NCBI GenBank assembly: GCA_947561395.2
Contig: OX387185.1
Coordinates: forward strand, 39,256,602 to 39,320,601
Direction of reading: 5' to 3'
Source: Buxus sempervirens
Taxonomy: Eukaryota; Streptophyta; Magnoliopsida; Buxales; Buxaceae
DNA length: 64,000 nucleotides
Every line of letters starts with the position of its first letter. Positions within the stretch are counted from its first letter, which is position 1. Under the pieces are notes generated by a model. The model saw only the letters and a program-made list of their open reading frames with translations, made no database searches and was not told the origin of the DNA. Shown here in pieces: positions 9,078-20,754 of the stretch. A program made the position numbers and the translations under genes.

Positions 9078-11269
9078 TTAAAATGTTGGATTTCAAATGC
9101 TTTATTAAATTTGATTTATTTAAAGATTTTTATCCGATTTTTTTTTATTTTATTATAAAAACGAGATTCTTTTATTAAAATATTATTAAAAAACAAAGAT
9201 ATTTTTATTAAATGATTATTTTATTTATTTAATTCATTTATTCTGCTTTTTGCTGCTGTTTTGCCACATGGGCAGCTTTCTTTGAAATTTCAACTGCCCA
9301 TAACTTTTCCGTCCGATGTCCGATTTCAGCAAATTTGGTGTTGTTGGAATCGGCTCGGAACCCACTATCCACTGGGATCAAATTGGGCAGTTGAATTGGG
9401 GTTGAAAAAAAAGTCAACTTTCGCTTCCCCAAAAGTTTGACCGGCTCATAACTTCCTCATCCGGACTCCGATTCTGGCAAACTCAGTTGCGTTAGAACCG
9501 TGTCGAAATGCTCTTTTCAATGAGAGGAAGTTTGATGGCCAATTCTCTTTGGATCAAAGAGTCGAATTTTGGCCCTCTCAGGGTTTGACTTTTTAATTGA
9601 AATTTTTATTTTCTTCATTTTTTGGGGTGCAAAAATCAGGTGCTAACAATATGCATTCGAATTAAAATTACGAATAATACGAAACCCAGGTTTTAAAACA
9701 GTGCCACTCACATCCTGGTAATTAAAATTTAACTAGGGTTTCTTTCTAATTCAACCCACCCATGAGCAACATTTTTCTTGATTCTTAAAAAGAGATTCAA
9801 ATCACCAAATCAAAACTTTATAAACATCTAACTTTTCCAATGAAATTCAATTTAAGAACCAATACGATCAATCATAAAAAACACAAGAAAATATGCAATT
9901 CCTCCAGTTTCAAATGTTTGCTACTTGCCTTTTTGATGAACCCAGATTTTTCAGAACTTCTTCCGTGCCTGTTTCTGGAGCTCGACTGTACTCCTCTAAA
10001 CTTCTCAAATTTAGATCTCCACCGTTCGGTGTGAAGTACTCCATGAGTAGAACAAAACCCTAAAATTGTAGCCCATTCCAACGGTTGGATCTTTCTATCT
10101 CACCGTTCGAAGTTGACTAGTCGGCCATTTCTGCAACTCCTTTTTCTTCCAAAATCTGGTTTTCCACCAACTTCTGGGTTAATTCGCACCACCTTAGACT
10201 CATCCAAATCCAATCTCCACCGTTCAGATTAAATTATCTTATGAATAGAGCATAACCTCCAAATTTCATGAAGATCCAACGACTAGATCTCCAGAGATCG
10301 TCACTCAAAGTCTGCTGGTCGGACCTCTGCAGCACCTCCATTTTTCTTTTCTTCCCTCTCTTTTCTCTCCTCTCTTCTTTCCTTTATTTTTCTCTCAAGC
10401 CCAAGCATGAATTTTCCCCTCTTTCCTCCTTATTTTTGGACTTGCTAAAAACCCTAAACCTTTCCTAGACCTCCCCTTTATAAGCTCTCTTAATTAGAAA
10501 TCTTACTAGGTTTAGGAAACCTTCTAAATAGACTTCTCACTCTTAATTGGAAACCTCCCCATCTTAACCCTCATTCTAATTCCTCTTTTAAGTATTATAT
10601 ATAAGAGAAGGATTTATTTTAATTCATTTTCGTGCTAATTAAATTTCTTATTTTAAAATATTACTAAAACACCTTAAAGCTACCTCTTATCCTCAAACTT
10701 AAGGCTCCTTATCAACCATAATCACCACTATACCCTTTTTCCTACTTTTAAGCAATAATTTGATATTTAAATCCAAACCTAATCCAAATTAAGTCTAGTT
10801 ATATATTTCAAGTCTAATAATTATTTACTTACTCAATATCTTAATTTGGCTAATTGGGAAATGACTAAAATACCCTTTCCTTGGAATTCCATACTTAACC
10901 TTTGAATCTTTTCCCAAAAATTCTCCTCTTTATTCTTCACATCAATCTTAACCATATAATTTACTTAGATTAATACCTATTTTCTCAAATCCTTTATATT
11001 TAATTTCCTCTCCCAATTTATCCAAATCAACCTTGCTCTTTTCCTATTTAAATGAAGCCACTATTTAATTTCCTAATTACTCAAAATTATTGTTTATTTA
11101 TTTAGTTACTAATATCTGTTTGGATCATAATATTATTCTTAAATTACCTAAATTGAATCTTAATTTCTCAATATTTAGGGTTATATAATTTACTTTATTT
11201 TAGGAAAAATTGGGGTTTTACAGAAAATAACATAATCTCGTGAAAAAATGAGTCAAAAGGGGCCATTTC

Positions 11270-11425
11270 GGCATTAATCGACAACTCAGGTCGGTTAACC
11301 AAAGTATTCTTCTTATCCGACATGTTCCATCGGTTACAAAGGCTTATGCATGTATCCGATTATTTGTCTCGGATACAATAAGCCATAGCTTTAGCCGACA
11401 TGTCATGTCGGATACATTCAGAAAA
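11270..11425. repeat. 39-bp palindromic tandem array in the E2 leader (4 units)
   Basis: The G of the CCGA or TCGA core falls at 11280, 11319, 11358 and 11397, an exact 39-bp period. Arms are of the TATCCGAC/GTCGGATA type, some decayed. It corresponds in position to the 28-bp array in the E1 leader, upstream of the minisatellite. Confidence 0.9.
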
Positions 11426-11700
11426 TGCACAAATTGGTTTTTTCATCCCAAATTTTCAGAATAAAATGCCTAAAACACTGTGGATAATCCTTAGGCACCC
11501 CAAAAAGAATATAAAATGTTTCAAAAATAAATAAAAAAAAAATCTCACTAAGGGTTTAACCAAATGTTGAAACACAAATCTACATTTTCATTAAGGTAAA
11601 TTGAGGTGTCATATTTTTTGATACCAATTTAATTCAAACATATTTCAATTAAGCTTTTGAACTTGAAAACTGAGAAAATTCAGCAATTAAAAGAAAAAAA
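11426..11700. other. E2 leader, no feature recognised
   Basis: AT-rich spacer between the palindrome array and the 76-bp repeats. Nothing recognised. Confidence 0.6.
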
Positions 11701-12308
11701 AACCTTTGGTTGGTTATTTTTATCAATCAAATCAAAACATTTGTGGGACACTTGGAAGCCCTAGAATATTCCAAGAAACCTTTGGTTGGATTTTTTTTCC
11801 AATCAAATCAAAACATTTGTGGGACACTTGGAAGCCCTAGAATATTCCAAGAAACCTTTGGTTGGTTATTTTTATCAATCAAATCAAAACATTTGTGGGA
11901 CACTCGGAAGCCCTAGAATATTCCAAGAAACCTTTGGTTGGTTATTTTTATCAATCAAATCAAAACATTTGTGGGACACTCGGAAGCCCTAGAATATTCC
12001 AAGAAACCTTTGGTTGGATATTTTTTCCAATCAAATCAAAACATTTGTGGGACACTTGGAAGCCCTAGAATATTCCAAGAAACCTTTGCTTGGTTATTTT
12101 TATCAATCAAATCAAAACATTTATGGGACACTTGGAAGCCCTAGAATATTCAAAGAAACCTTTTGTTGGATTTTTTTTCCAATCAAATCAAAACATTTGT
12201 GGGACACTTGGAAGCCCTAGAATATTCCAAGAAACCTTTGGTTGGTTATTTTTCCAATCAAATCAAAACATTTGTGGGACACTTGGAAGCCCTAGAATAT
12301 TCCAAAAA
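11701..12308. repeat. 76-bp minisatellite in the E2 leader, 8 units
   Basis: Eight units of 76 bp containing ACCTTTGGTTGG, AATCAAATCAAAACATTTG and GGGACACTTGGAAGCCC. A period not divisible by three but free of stops in one shifted frame yields many short artefactual ORFs. A single decayed copy of the GGAAGCCCTAGAATATTCC end also lies in the E1 leader at 1998-2030, showing that the two leaders are homologous. Confidence 0.95.
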
Positions 12309-12445
12309 AAACAAAAGCAAAAAAATATATATAAAAAAAAAACAAATAAATCTGGACTCTTATTCACCTAACCTACTTGTCTACATTTATAAGGGTGTGA
12401 CTCAAGTTAAATGGAAGCTGACATGTTTCTTTGCTTTTCCTTTTC

Positions 12446-12448
12446 CAG
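12446..12448 (+). promoter_or_regulatory. Predicted 3' splice site before E2 gag
   Basis: A strong pyrimidine tract (TTTCTTTGCTTTTCCTTTTC) runs directly into CAG/GT, 52 bases before the gag ATG. E1 has the same site at 1866-1868. It would pair with the conserved LTR donor (GTAAGT at 31376 in the 3' LTR copy). Confidence 0.6.
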
Positions 12449-12499
12449 GTACATTTACTTGCAATCATTGCTCCCGTGACCAGATCTAAAGCCCGCACC

Positions 12500-14209
12500 A
12501 TGAATATTGAAGAGAACCAAGCTCAAGCCACCTTACCCGCTCAAGACTTTGCTCAGCTACAAGAGCAAGTGGCCGGTCTGACCAAAATGTTGGGGGACTT
12601 ACTGGCGGCTCAGGCCCAACAGGCCCAGGTCCAAAACCAAGCCTCTACTTCCCATCAAGCACCACCACCTCAAGCCTACATTCCACCCCCTGCTCAACCC
12701 ATGCCTGAACCCATCTCTGAACCAGTCCCTGAACCTATCTTGATCAGGGAAAACACTGTGGAATCTGAGAAAGAAATGGAGAAGGAAAAAGCTAGGGAGG
12801 AGATGGAAAGGAAGCTCTTGCACAAGATAGAGAGAATCCAGGAAGAACTCAAGGAGGTAAAGGGGGGAAACAGCTATGGAGGTACCACCTTCGATGACCT
12901 GTGCATGTACCCAGATGTATGCTTACCGGCCAAGTTCAAGTGCCCGGACTTTAATAAATACGATGGCACGGGTTGCCTAATGAGCCACTTGAAACTATAC
13001 TGCGGGGCCCTATACCAGTTTGGCCGGGATGACGGCAGACTGATCCAACTCTTTCAGAGGAGTTTGACAGGGTCAGCCTTGAGGTGGTTTGCCACGGTGG
13101 ACCACGGAAGGATCAGAAGATGGAAGGACTTAGCCGATGCTTTCCTGAAACAATATAAGTTTAACTCAGAGATCGTGCCAGACCGGTACGACATGATGAG
13201 AATGAGCAAGGGAAAGGAGGAGTCCGTAAGGCAGTACGCTAAGAGATGGAGAGAGGCTGCCTCCCAGGTCATGCCACCTATGCTGGAACTTGAAATGATC
13301 TCAACATTCGTGGGTACACTGGGGCAGCCCTTTTACAACCATCTGGCGGGACAAATCACCACCAATTTTGCAGCCCTGGTACAGGTGGCAGACCGGATTG
13401 AGGAATGGGTCAGGTCAGGAAGGCTCATTGACTACTCTACTTTGACCGGGCAGTCTGATTCCTCCGCTTCCCTGGCACAGAAGAAGGGAACTGGGTTCAA
13501 GAAGAACGGAGCCAGGAAAGAAGGGGAAGTGAACCTGGAGGCTTCTCCCGCCAAGAAACCACTCCATGTCAACATCTCTGCATCCCAGCAGGCCCAACAC
13601 TCATATCAAACCTCACTCAATGTCAACTTCTCCCCCTCCGTGCCTGCAAACCCGAGGAGGACTTTTACTAAGGAAGAGAGGGAGGCCTGGTTAGCAGCAA
13701 GAAGGAACAGAGTTTTCACGCCTCTCCCGGTATCTCTCTTCCAACTGTTGTCAACCCTGTTGAAGGGGGAATATGTGACCTTGAAGGAGCCTAGCCCGAA
13801 TGCAACAAAGGGGAGGAATTTCGATCCGGCAGTCACTTGTGACTTCCACATGGGTGTACCAGGGCACTCTACAGATGTTTGCTGGGTTCTGGAGCACGTA
13901 GTCTAGGATCTGTTGGATCAAAAGGCCTTGGTTTTCAACACTGCTGCACCCGCCCCGTCGGGGAATGATATTGGGCAAAACCCTCTGCCTTACCATAATG
14001 GGATAGGCCCGTCCAATTCCATCACTGCAATATCCGCTACGAGAAGGGCCTTTGACCCATCTCAACTAATAGCTCCCGTGGAGACCTCGGTCAAGGTCTA
14101 TTTCTTCCAAGAGAAAGAAGAAGAGGAGGTTAATGTTATCTCCAGGAAAAGTGATGAGGCTGCTGAAGATATTAGCTCCTCTTTGAACCGGGTCTCCTCC
14201 TCCAGATAA
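12500..14209 (+). pseudogene. gag of E2 (in-frame stop)
   Basis: Structural polyprotein. The ATG at 12500 is the first after the predicted splice acceptor and follows PVTRSKART. Order: Gln/Pro-rich N-terminus, charged helix (ESEKEMEKEKAREEMERK), capsid core around KYDGTGCLMSHLKLYC and LIQLFQRSLTGSALRWF, a basic linker, then a knuckle-like CDFHMGVPGHSTDVC at about residues 455-470. A TAG at 13904-13906 replaces the Gln codon that E1 keeps; the frame then continues to a stop at 14207-14209. Typical Tat-lineage gag. Of all E2 parts it is the least decayed. Confidence 0.9.
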
Positions 14210-14699
14210 GCACTGCTAGGCCTCCATTGGTCTTTAATTGCGGTTCACCCACTTGCTCTCTAGCCAAACCACCAAAAGCTCCCTTGGTCATCCACCTGGA
14301 CCCCACCACTGCATCCATCACCTCTTCAATTCCATCAGCCACATCTGGGTCCAAACTCCAACCCATGGTTGTAAACATTCTTGCTTCTTACAATGTCCTA
14401 AGACCGGCCTATACATCCCGGTCCAAACTCCAACAGTTGGTGGTCAATGTCCCTAAACTAGCCTATTCTGAGGCAGCTGTACCATGGAATTACAGCGATG
14501 GGGTCACGGCTACGGTTTCGGTAGTCAAGAACCAGAACTAGGAGGAGGTGAACCTCATGACGAGGTCGGGGAAATGTATGGAAAGAGTAGAGAAAGAAAA
14601 AGAAATAGAGGTGGAGAGAGAAAAAAAAGAAACAGAAGAAAAAATAAAATTGAAAGGAAAAGCAAAAGTAGGAGAAGACACCCCCAGGGTGCAGAAAAT

Positions 14700-15407
14700 G
14701 TGACAGCGGACCTCATAAAAATAATTAAGAAAAGTGAATTCAATCTTGTGGATCAGCTGAACAAGGTCCTGGCCCAGATTTCAATTCTGGGCCTTTTGCA
14801 AAATTCTGAAAAGCACAGGGATGCATTGTTAAGGGTACTACAGAGTGCACATGTATCCCAGACCATCGATCCAGACCAACTAGGCAAAATGGTTGGTCAA
14901 ATCTTGTCACACAACGTGATAAGTTTCTCGGAAGATGAGATAAGCCCAGGTGGGTGCTATCATGTTGACCCTTTGCATATTACAGTGCTTTGTAAGGACA
15001 GCATGGTGGCATGGGTTTTAATTAACAACGGGTCGGCGTTAAACGTCTGTCCGTTATTCACTTTTGTCAAACTTGGTCTGGATTAGTCAAAGATCAAGCA
15101 GAATGGGAGGATAGTGAGGGCTTTTGACAGCTCTAAGACACACTCCCTAGGGGAGATTGAACTGCCGGTCACAATTGGACCAAATATTTTCAACATCACA
15201 TTTGAAGTGATGGATATTCCTGCAGCCTTCAATCTGCTCCTAGGGTGGCCGTGGATACACTCGGCTAGGGCAATACCATCCACGCTCCACCAAAGGATGA
15301 AATACATAAGAGGGCAAAGGGTGATAACAGTCCTAGCTGAGAATTTGGTGCCTCCCATTGTGTCACCTGACGTACCCTTGATAAATGTAGACTTAACTGT
15401 CGACTAG
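14700..15407 (+). pseudogene. Aspartic protease region of E2, active site lost
   Basis: Retropepsin-type domain that would cleave the polyprotein. The region AENVTADLIKIIKKSEFNLV leads into VLINNGSALNVCP, where the catalytic Asp of the family's D(T/N)GS motif is Asn (AAC at 15024-15026). A stop at 15084-15086 interrupts the frame, then flap and C-terminal parts follow (ITFEVMDIPAAFNLLLGWPWIHSA, where the family usually has GRPW). It sits between gag and RT as expected. A point change plus a stop make this copy inactive. Confidence 0.85.
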
Positions 15408-15419
15408 ATTGCGTTTCAC

Positions 15420-16585
15420 TCATTTCAGTTTGAGACGGTCAATTTCATTCCTTGGGGGTGTGAGAAAGGAAAAAGAAAAGGGACTACTGCAGAGAAAATG
15501 GTGAAGAAAGTAATGGAGAAATACCACTTTCACCCGGGAAAAGGCCTGTGAATAAATTTGTAGGGGATGGTGGAGCCAATCAAGGCCAAGAAGCTGATCC
15601 CTAAAGTGGGGTTGGGATTTAAACCCCGAGGATGGAGAAGGATGAAGCATGAAGAAGGAGAGAAAAGAAGTAAAGGAAAATTCCCCCATCTAAGGGAAAA
15701 TTTTCCGAAACCCTCTTGCATCATCCAACTGTCTCCCCCCATGGACCAATCCAATCTTCTATACCACAATATCAACCCATATCAAAAGCCTCATGTTCTG
15801 ATCCTGCAACCATACAACCCATCTCCAATACTGGGAGCAGCGGATGGGCCTGGGCTACAGCCCGAGCAGCAGGTGGATTTCTCCGAAGATGTTGGTGCGT
15901 TCTTCGCCATGACTAAGGGCGATAAGATAGAAGCAAATCAGGAGATGCCGTTCATTGATTGGGCAGCGGTAAAAATTCCAGATGAGGTCATATTTGGACT
16001 GGGCCCCGTAGCAGAAAAGGGCAGTACCCACCCGGTGATGATGGCATCGGATTCTGGGTTTGAGGAGCAGGCTTGCACAATTTCCCTTGCTCCTGAAAAT
16101 TCTGTATTAAACAATTGGGAGGAAACTCCCCTTACCTTTGAAGCAGTGTTTGTTTGGCAAACTGATGCGGCTTCCAAAAAAAAAATATCCAATAGTGGAA
16201 TGCCATTTCCCTGAAGGTCCTAATGAACCTTCGTCTTCAGGGGAATTATATTTAGAAGGCTCGCAAAAAAACCAAAAAGAATTTTCTATTTTTTCTAGAA
16301 AATTCAATTTTTTCAAAAAGGTCCAAAACACCTATGAACCGTATAAGCAAACCGAATTGGACTAGGTTGAATATGACTTCGACCTTGAGCTCGACTTTGA
16401 CCTCATGACGATCGAAGAAGAGACCGAGGTCGAAGAAGAAGACGTTTCAAAAGAAATTGAATATCAATTACAACGTCATGAAAAGGGGGTCCAACCTAAT
16501 ATTGAGGAAACCATTTCAATAAATCTTGGGACCGAAGATGACTCAAAAATAGTAAAAATTGGGGCATGCCTATCTGATGTGTAGC
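15420..16585 (+). pseudogene. Protease-RT linker of E2 with G-patch-like segment
   Basis: Starts with a segment resembling the Gly-rich G-patch found between protease and RT in Tat elements (HFHPGKGL, then KVGLGFKPRGWRR). Stops break it at about 15549 and 15561. A long linker follows, including an acidic run near 16380-16450 with many Glu and Asp, reaching the RT start near 16600. Frames change near 16215 and 16365. Ogre elements have an intron in this linker, but no convincing splice pair was identified here. Function of the linker is not known. Confidence 0.6.
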
Positions 16586-17330
16586 GTGGTGAAATGACAC
16601 GGTTCTTGGCAGACTACAAAGATGTATTCGCTTGGTCGTATCGGGACATGCTGGGGTTAGACACTGACATGGTGGTGCACAAGTTGCCGATTTTGCCAGG
16701 GGTTAAGCCAATTAAGTAGAAGCTGAGAAAATTGAAACCTGAATGGACTCTGAAGGTCAAGGACGAGATGGTCAAGCAATTCCAAGCGGGATTTCTGGCA
16801 GTCTCCACATACCCCGAGTGGCTTGCAAACATAGTGCTAGTACCAAAGAAGGACGGAAAAGTCAGAATGTGCGTGGACTACCAAGATCTGTACAAGGCAA
16901 GCCCAAAGGATGATTTTCCGCTTCCACACATCGATATTCTGGTTGATAATATTGCGGTACATAGCCTATTTTTGTTCATGGATGGTTTCTCTGGATACAA
17001 TCAAATAAAGATGGCTAAGGAAGATCAAGAGAAAACAGCATTCATCACACCTTGGGGCACCTTCCATTATACAGTCATGCCATTTGGGTTTAAGAATGTC
17101 GGGGCAACGTACCAGCGGGCCATGACAGCACTATTCCATGACATGATCCATAAGGAGATGGAGGTCTATGTGAACGATATGATTGCCAAATCGTGCAAAG
17201 AAGAGGACCACTTGATTAATCTGAAAAAGGTGTTTGATCGTCTCAGGAAGTACAGTCTACGGCTTAACCCGGCTAAATGCGTCTTTGGCAGGGAAGTTGC
17301 TGGGATTTATTGTAAGCCGAAAAGGAATTG
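16586..17330 (+). pseudogene. Reverse transcriptase of E2, catalytic Asp lost
   Basis: RT copies element RNA into DNA. Recognisable blocks are FLADYKDVFAWSY, LVPKKDGKVRMCVDYQDLYK, FPLPHID, FMDGFSGYNQIKMA, FITPWGTFHYTVMPFGFKN and YVNDMIAKS. The canonical YVDD box reads YVND (AAC at 17173-17175), removing one of the paired catalytic Asp residues. Stops lie at 16582-16584 and about 16719, and a frame change near 17290 joins the RNase H part. Position and motifs leave no doubt about the family; activity is impossible in this form. Confidence 0.93.
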
Positions 17331-17990
17331 AAATTGACCCGACTAAAGCCAAGGCCATAATTGAAATGCCATCACCCAGAACAGAGAAGGAGGTTAGGGG
17401 CTTTCTTGGAAGAATTCAATATATAAGCCGGTTCATAGCACAGCTCACAACTATCTGTGAACCTATTTTCAAGCTTCTAAGGAAAGATAACCCGACGGTC
17501 TGGAATGAGGATTGCCAGCAGGCCTTTGATACAATAAAGAAATATTTGCTGAACCCGCCTGTGCTAGTGCCACAAACTCCAGGAAGACCGCTGATCCTGT
17601 ATTTGTCAGTGTTGGAAACATCGATGGGATGTGTCTTGGGGCAGCATGATGAGACTGGTAGAAAGGAAAGGACAATTTACTATCTGAGTAAAAAATTCAT
17701 AGAATATGAGGCAAAGTACTCACCATTGGAAAAGACTAGTTGTGCTCTAGTGTGGGCAAGTCAGAGGCTAAGGCATTACTTCCTTAGTCACTCCACATTA
17801 TTGATATCTCGGATGGACCCTTTGAAGTATTTATTTGAGAAACCGGCACTAATTGGCAGACGACAAAGTGGCAATTGCTACTATCCGAGTTTGACCTCAC
17901 ATACATCACTCAGAAAGCGATTAAGGGTCAAGCCATTGCTGATCACCTGGCTGCACATCCTTTGCCAGAATACCAACCTTTGAAGACTAA
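17234..17990 (+). pseudogene. RT connection and first RNase H of E2 (frameshifted)
   Basis: Gypsy-type RT thumb and RNase H. Visible: GFIVSRKGIEIDPTKAKAI, SPRTEKEVRGFLGRIQYISRFI, PVLVPQTPGRPLILYLSV, TIYYLSKKFIEYEAKYSPLEK and RLRHYFLSH. Near 17860 the frame shifts by one; the continuation (LLSEFDLTYITQKAIKGQAIADHLA) is in another frame to about 18020. The domain would remove the RNA strand during reverse transcription. Its motif positions that usually carry acidic residues are partly changed (LYLSV where the family has LYLSVS or LYLDA). Confidence 0.88.
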
Positions 17991-18029
17991 CTTTCCTGAT
18001 GAGGCAATTCTGTTTCTGAAGAGGAGGAA

Positions 18030-18520
18030 AGTGAGAGTTCTTGGCAGATGTTCTTCGATGGGGCCGCCAACATGAATGGAAATGGAATAGGGGCAGTCTT
18101 GGTCAAACCAGATGGTTCACACATCCCGATTGCAGTGAAGCTGAGATTCTAGTGCACCAATAATATTGCAGAGTATGAAGCATGTATAATTGGGTTGCAA
18201 GCCGCTATAGATCATGAAGTGGAGGAACTTGATGTATACGAAGATTCAAGTCTTATCATCTTCCAAACAACTGGTGAATGGAAAACCAAGGATCACAAAT
18301 TGATCCCCTATCACCAGTATTTGGAAGAAATAAGCACAAATTTTACTCGAATTTCCTTCAATTATATGCCTAGGGCCAAGAATCAGTTCGCGGATGCTCT
18401 AGCAACATTGGCTTCAATGGTCAGCATGCCAGAAGGGGTAGACATCAAACCGCTGGAAATTGAGGTCAGAGATGAACCGACTTATTGTCTCGTTCTAGAG
18501 GGAGCACCGAAAGAATAAGC
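18030..18520 (+). pseudogene. Second, archaeal-type RNase H of E2
   Basis: An additional RNase H follows the first: MFFDGAANMNGNGIGAVLV, NNIAEYEACIIGLQAAIDH, YEDSSLIIFQTTGEW and PRAKNQFADALATLAS. The Asp, Glu, Asp and terminal Asp of this fold are visible in these blocks. A TAG near 18150 interrupts it. Carrying two RNase H domains is a defining trait of the Tat lineage, so it supports the classification of E2. The frame ends at the stop at 18516-18518. Confidence 0.88.
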
Positions 18521-18528
18521 ACCATGGT

Positions 18529-19622
18529 TTCAAGACATCAAAAATTTCTTGAACGATCGGAGTTTGCTAAAAAATGCCACTTCTACTGAGAAAAGGACAA
18601 TACAGAGATTAGCCAGTCAATTCCTACTAAGTGGTGGACATTTGTACAAGAGATCACATAACGATATTCTGCTCAGATGTGTTGCTAAGGTTGAGTCAGA
18701 AAGGTTAATCGAGATTGTACATGGAGGAGTCTGTGGACCCCATATGAACGGACACATGCTTGCAAAGAAGATTCTACAGTTGGGATACTACTGGTCGACC
18801 ATGGAGCATGATTGCTGTATACATGTCAGGAGGTGTCACCAATGTCAGATGTATGCAGATAACAAGCATGCACCCCCCAAGTGAGTTGCACAACATGACA
18901 TCACCATGGCCCTTTTCCATGTGGAGCATAGATGTTATCAGCATGATTTCCCCTAAGGAATCGAACGGGCACAGATTCATCCTGGTGGCAATCGATTATT
19001 TCACTAAGTGGGTTGAAGCGGCTTCGTACGCAAATATCACAAGTAACCATGTTATTAAATTTTTGAAGCACAATATCATTTGTCGTTATGGACTGCCAAG
19101 TGCCATAGTATTAGACAACGCTTTAAATATTAAGAACAAGGATATGAAGAAGATGTGTGAGCAGTTTTAGATTACTCATCACAAGTCAACTCCATACAGG
19201 CTAAAGATGAATGGGGCAGTAGAAGCAGCAAACAAGAACATAAAGAAAATCATTCAGAAGATGGTAGTGAGTTACAAGGATTGGCATGAAATGCTACTAC
19301 TTGCTCTACATGCCTACAGAACCTCAATCCGGACTTCAACTGGGGCAACCCCGCATTCCCTGGTCTATGGGATGGAAGCAGTCTTGCCAGTGGAAGTCGA
19401 AATCCCGTCACTTAGAGTGCTCATGGAGGCTAAATTGGAAGAGAAACGTTTGAAGGCGCTTTGCCATGGCCAATTATACCAGAGGAGAATGGCCTGGGCC
19501 TACAATAAAAAGGTGAAGCCCAGAACTTTCCAGGAAGGAAACTTGGTGCTAAAGAAAATCTTACCATTTTTGGAAGATCCTCGTGGTAAGTTCAAGCCGA
19601 ATTGGGAAGGGCCGTATGTCAT
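18529..19622 (+). pseudogene. Integrase of E2, split by solo LTR B2
   Basis: Zinc-binding region with H, H, C, C residues (HGGVCGPHMNGH ... CHQCQMY), then a frame change near 18880. The catalytic core follows with the Asp in WSIDVIS, the Asp in VLDNALN and the Glu in GAVEAANKN, i.e. the DDE triad is present. A TAG lies at 19168-19170. The chain runs to GKFKPNWEGPYV at 19622, where solo LTR B2 enters; the C-terminal tail resumes at 22564. Integrase would insert element cDNA; this copy is broken by stops and the insertion. Confidence 0.92.
19618..19622. repeat. Target-site duplication GTCAT, left of solo LTR B2
   Basis: GTCAT at 19618-19622 is repeated exactly at 22564-22568, on the other side of the LTR. 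Confidence 0.93.
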
Positions 19623-20754
19623 TGTGCGCGCCCGATTTCGGTCGCACGACGAGGCGCACGCAGAACGATGCATGGCTCGGGATTTGTTTGGAGTCGCCAC
19701 TGCCTGATGGGGTGCAAGCAGACACCTGGGTGCCTAAGTTCTTCTACTAAGGCTTGGTCTGCGGCTTGAGATTCTAAGTAGGTTCTCGGTTGCGGTCTGG
19801 GGAAGTCCGTAGACACCCCAGTCTGCCCCGTCAAGTGATGGGTCCCATAAGTTTCCCTGGTTTGAGTCAACTCTGGTCTCTCACTCACCCGATTCCTATT
19901 CCAGCATGTAATTTGACTAAGTCTTGCGGGACCGCCAAAGGGGTGTGGGTCCCTTTACTTGATTTTATCTTCTTATTATTGAATGAAGTGAGTCTGATTG
20001 GGGTGGGCCCTGTTGGAAGGCCCACGGATCCCTTGGTGGGCTTGGTGTGGCCCGCATGTTCCTTGGTGGGCCAAGTGTGGCCCTTTGGACATTGGCTCAC
20101 TTTGAATTGAATTTATTTTAGAGTTCAAGTTTGATTATTTAGTGATTTCCATGCAAAGTGGGTCGGATTGCATTGTGGGCCCATGAGCGGGCCCCATAAT
20201 AGGTTGCCAAATGATTTAATTTCATCTTTTATTTAAATTCACCAAAAATGAGCCAGGCTTTGGGCTTGGGGCCCTTTACCTGGGCTTGGGCTTGAAGGCC
20301 CAAGGCTTCCTGAATTAGGGCTTGGAAACCCTAAGTTAACTTGGTTCAATGGGCTTTAGCGGGCCCGATAGGCCCGGCCCGTGGTCTCGGCCAAACCACA
20401 ACCTAATTTAAGCATGCATGCCCCACATGGGGCTTGGGTGGGCCTCTAGTGGTCCGGCCCGCCCAGTTCCTTTGATTATCTTATTTAAGCACAATTCAAT
20501 GGTTAGGGCTGGGTGGGCCTCGTTGGAGGGCCCACTGGAAATCAAGTCAGACCGGGTGGTCCGGGTCCCATGTTGGGTTCCCGGGTGACCCGGAAACCCT
20601 ATTGGCATATTTGGTTCGGTTTGAGAATGTCAGCCCACAGTCAGAAATCATGAAATACACGAAATATACGAAAATCACATACCTCGTCCAAGGGGTATTT
20701 TCGGAATTTTAAAAAATATAGGCCATTCGGCCTTAAAAGGGTAGGTGCCGACCT

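Larger units (their letters stand above)
7316..9648 (-). mobile_element. Solo LTR B1 (family B, 2333 bp)
   Basis: The plus strand begins TGTGCGCACC and ends GGTGCTAACA with the 5-bp duplication ATATG on both sides and no internal domain, so this is a solo LTR left by recombination. A TATA box on the minus strand (TATAAATAGAGAGG, 8953-8940) gives its orientation. It shares termini and internal blocks with B2 at 19623-22563. It carries two arrays of CCGT-type palindromes, one beside the TATA box and one further downstream. Confidence 0.9.
6106..11222 (-). mobile_element. LTR element C (partial, interrupted by solo LTR B1)
   Basis: At 11222 the plus strand ends TTGGGGTTTTACA, so a minus-strand LTR starts TGTAAAACCCC there. 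A minus-strand TATA-like TTATAAAGG lies near 10490. Leftward the DNA contains GCGC-rich repeats (6835-7090) and a 31-bp minisatellite (6213-6487), the kind of leader repeats seen in E1 and E2. No gag or pol is visible because E1 joins at 6105/6106. The 3' end of the LTR and its primer site were not located. Best read as the 5' part of a third Tat-like element nested in the E2 leader; this is inference. Confidence 0.5.

Noticed and set aside
11710-12489. Overlapping open frames of 68-108 codons
   Set aside because: They are produced by the 76-bp minisatellite; the repeating peptide is an artefact of stop-free repeats.
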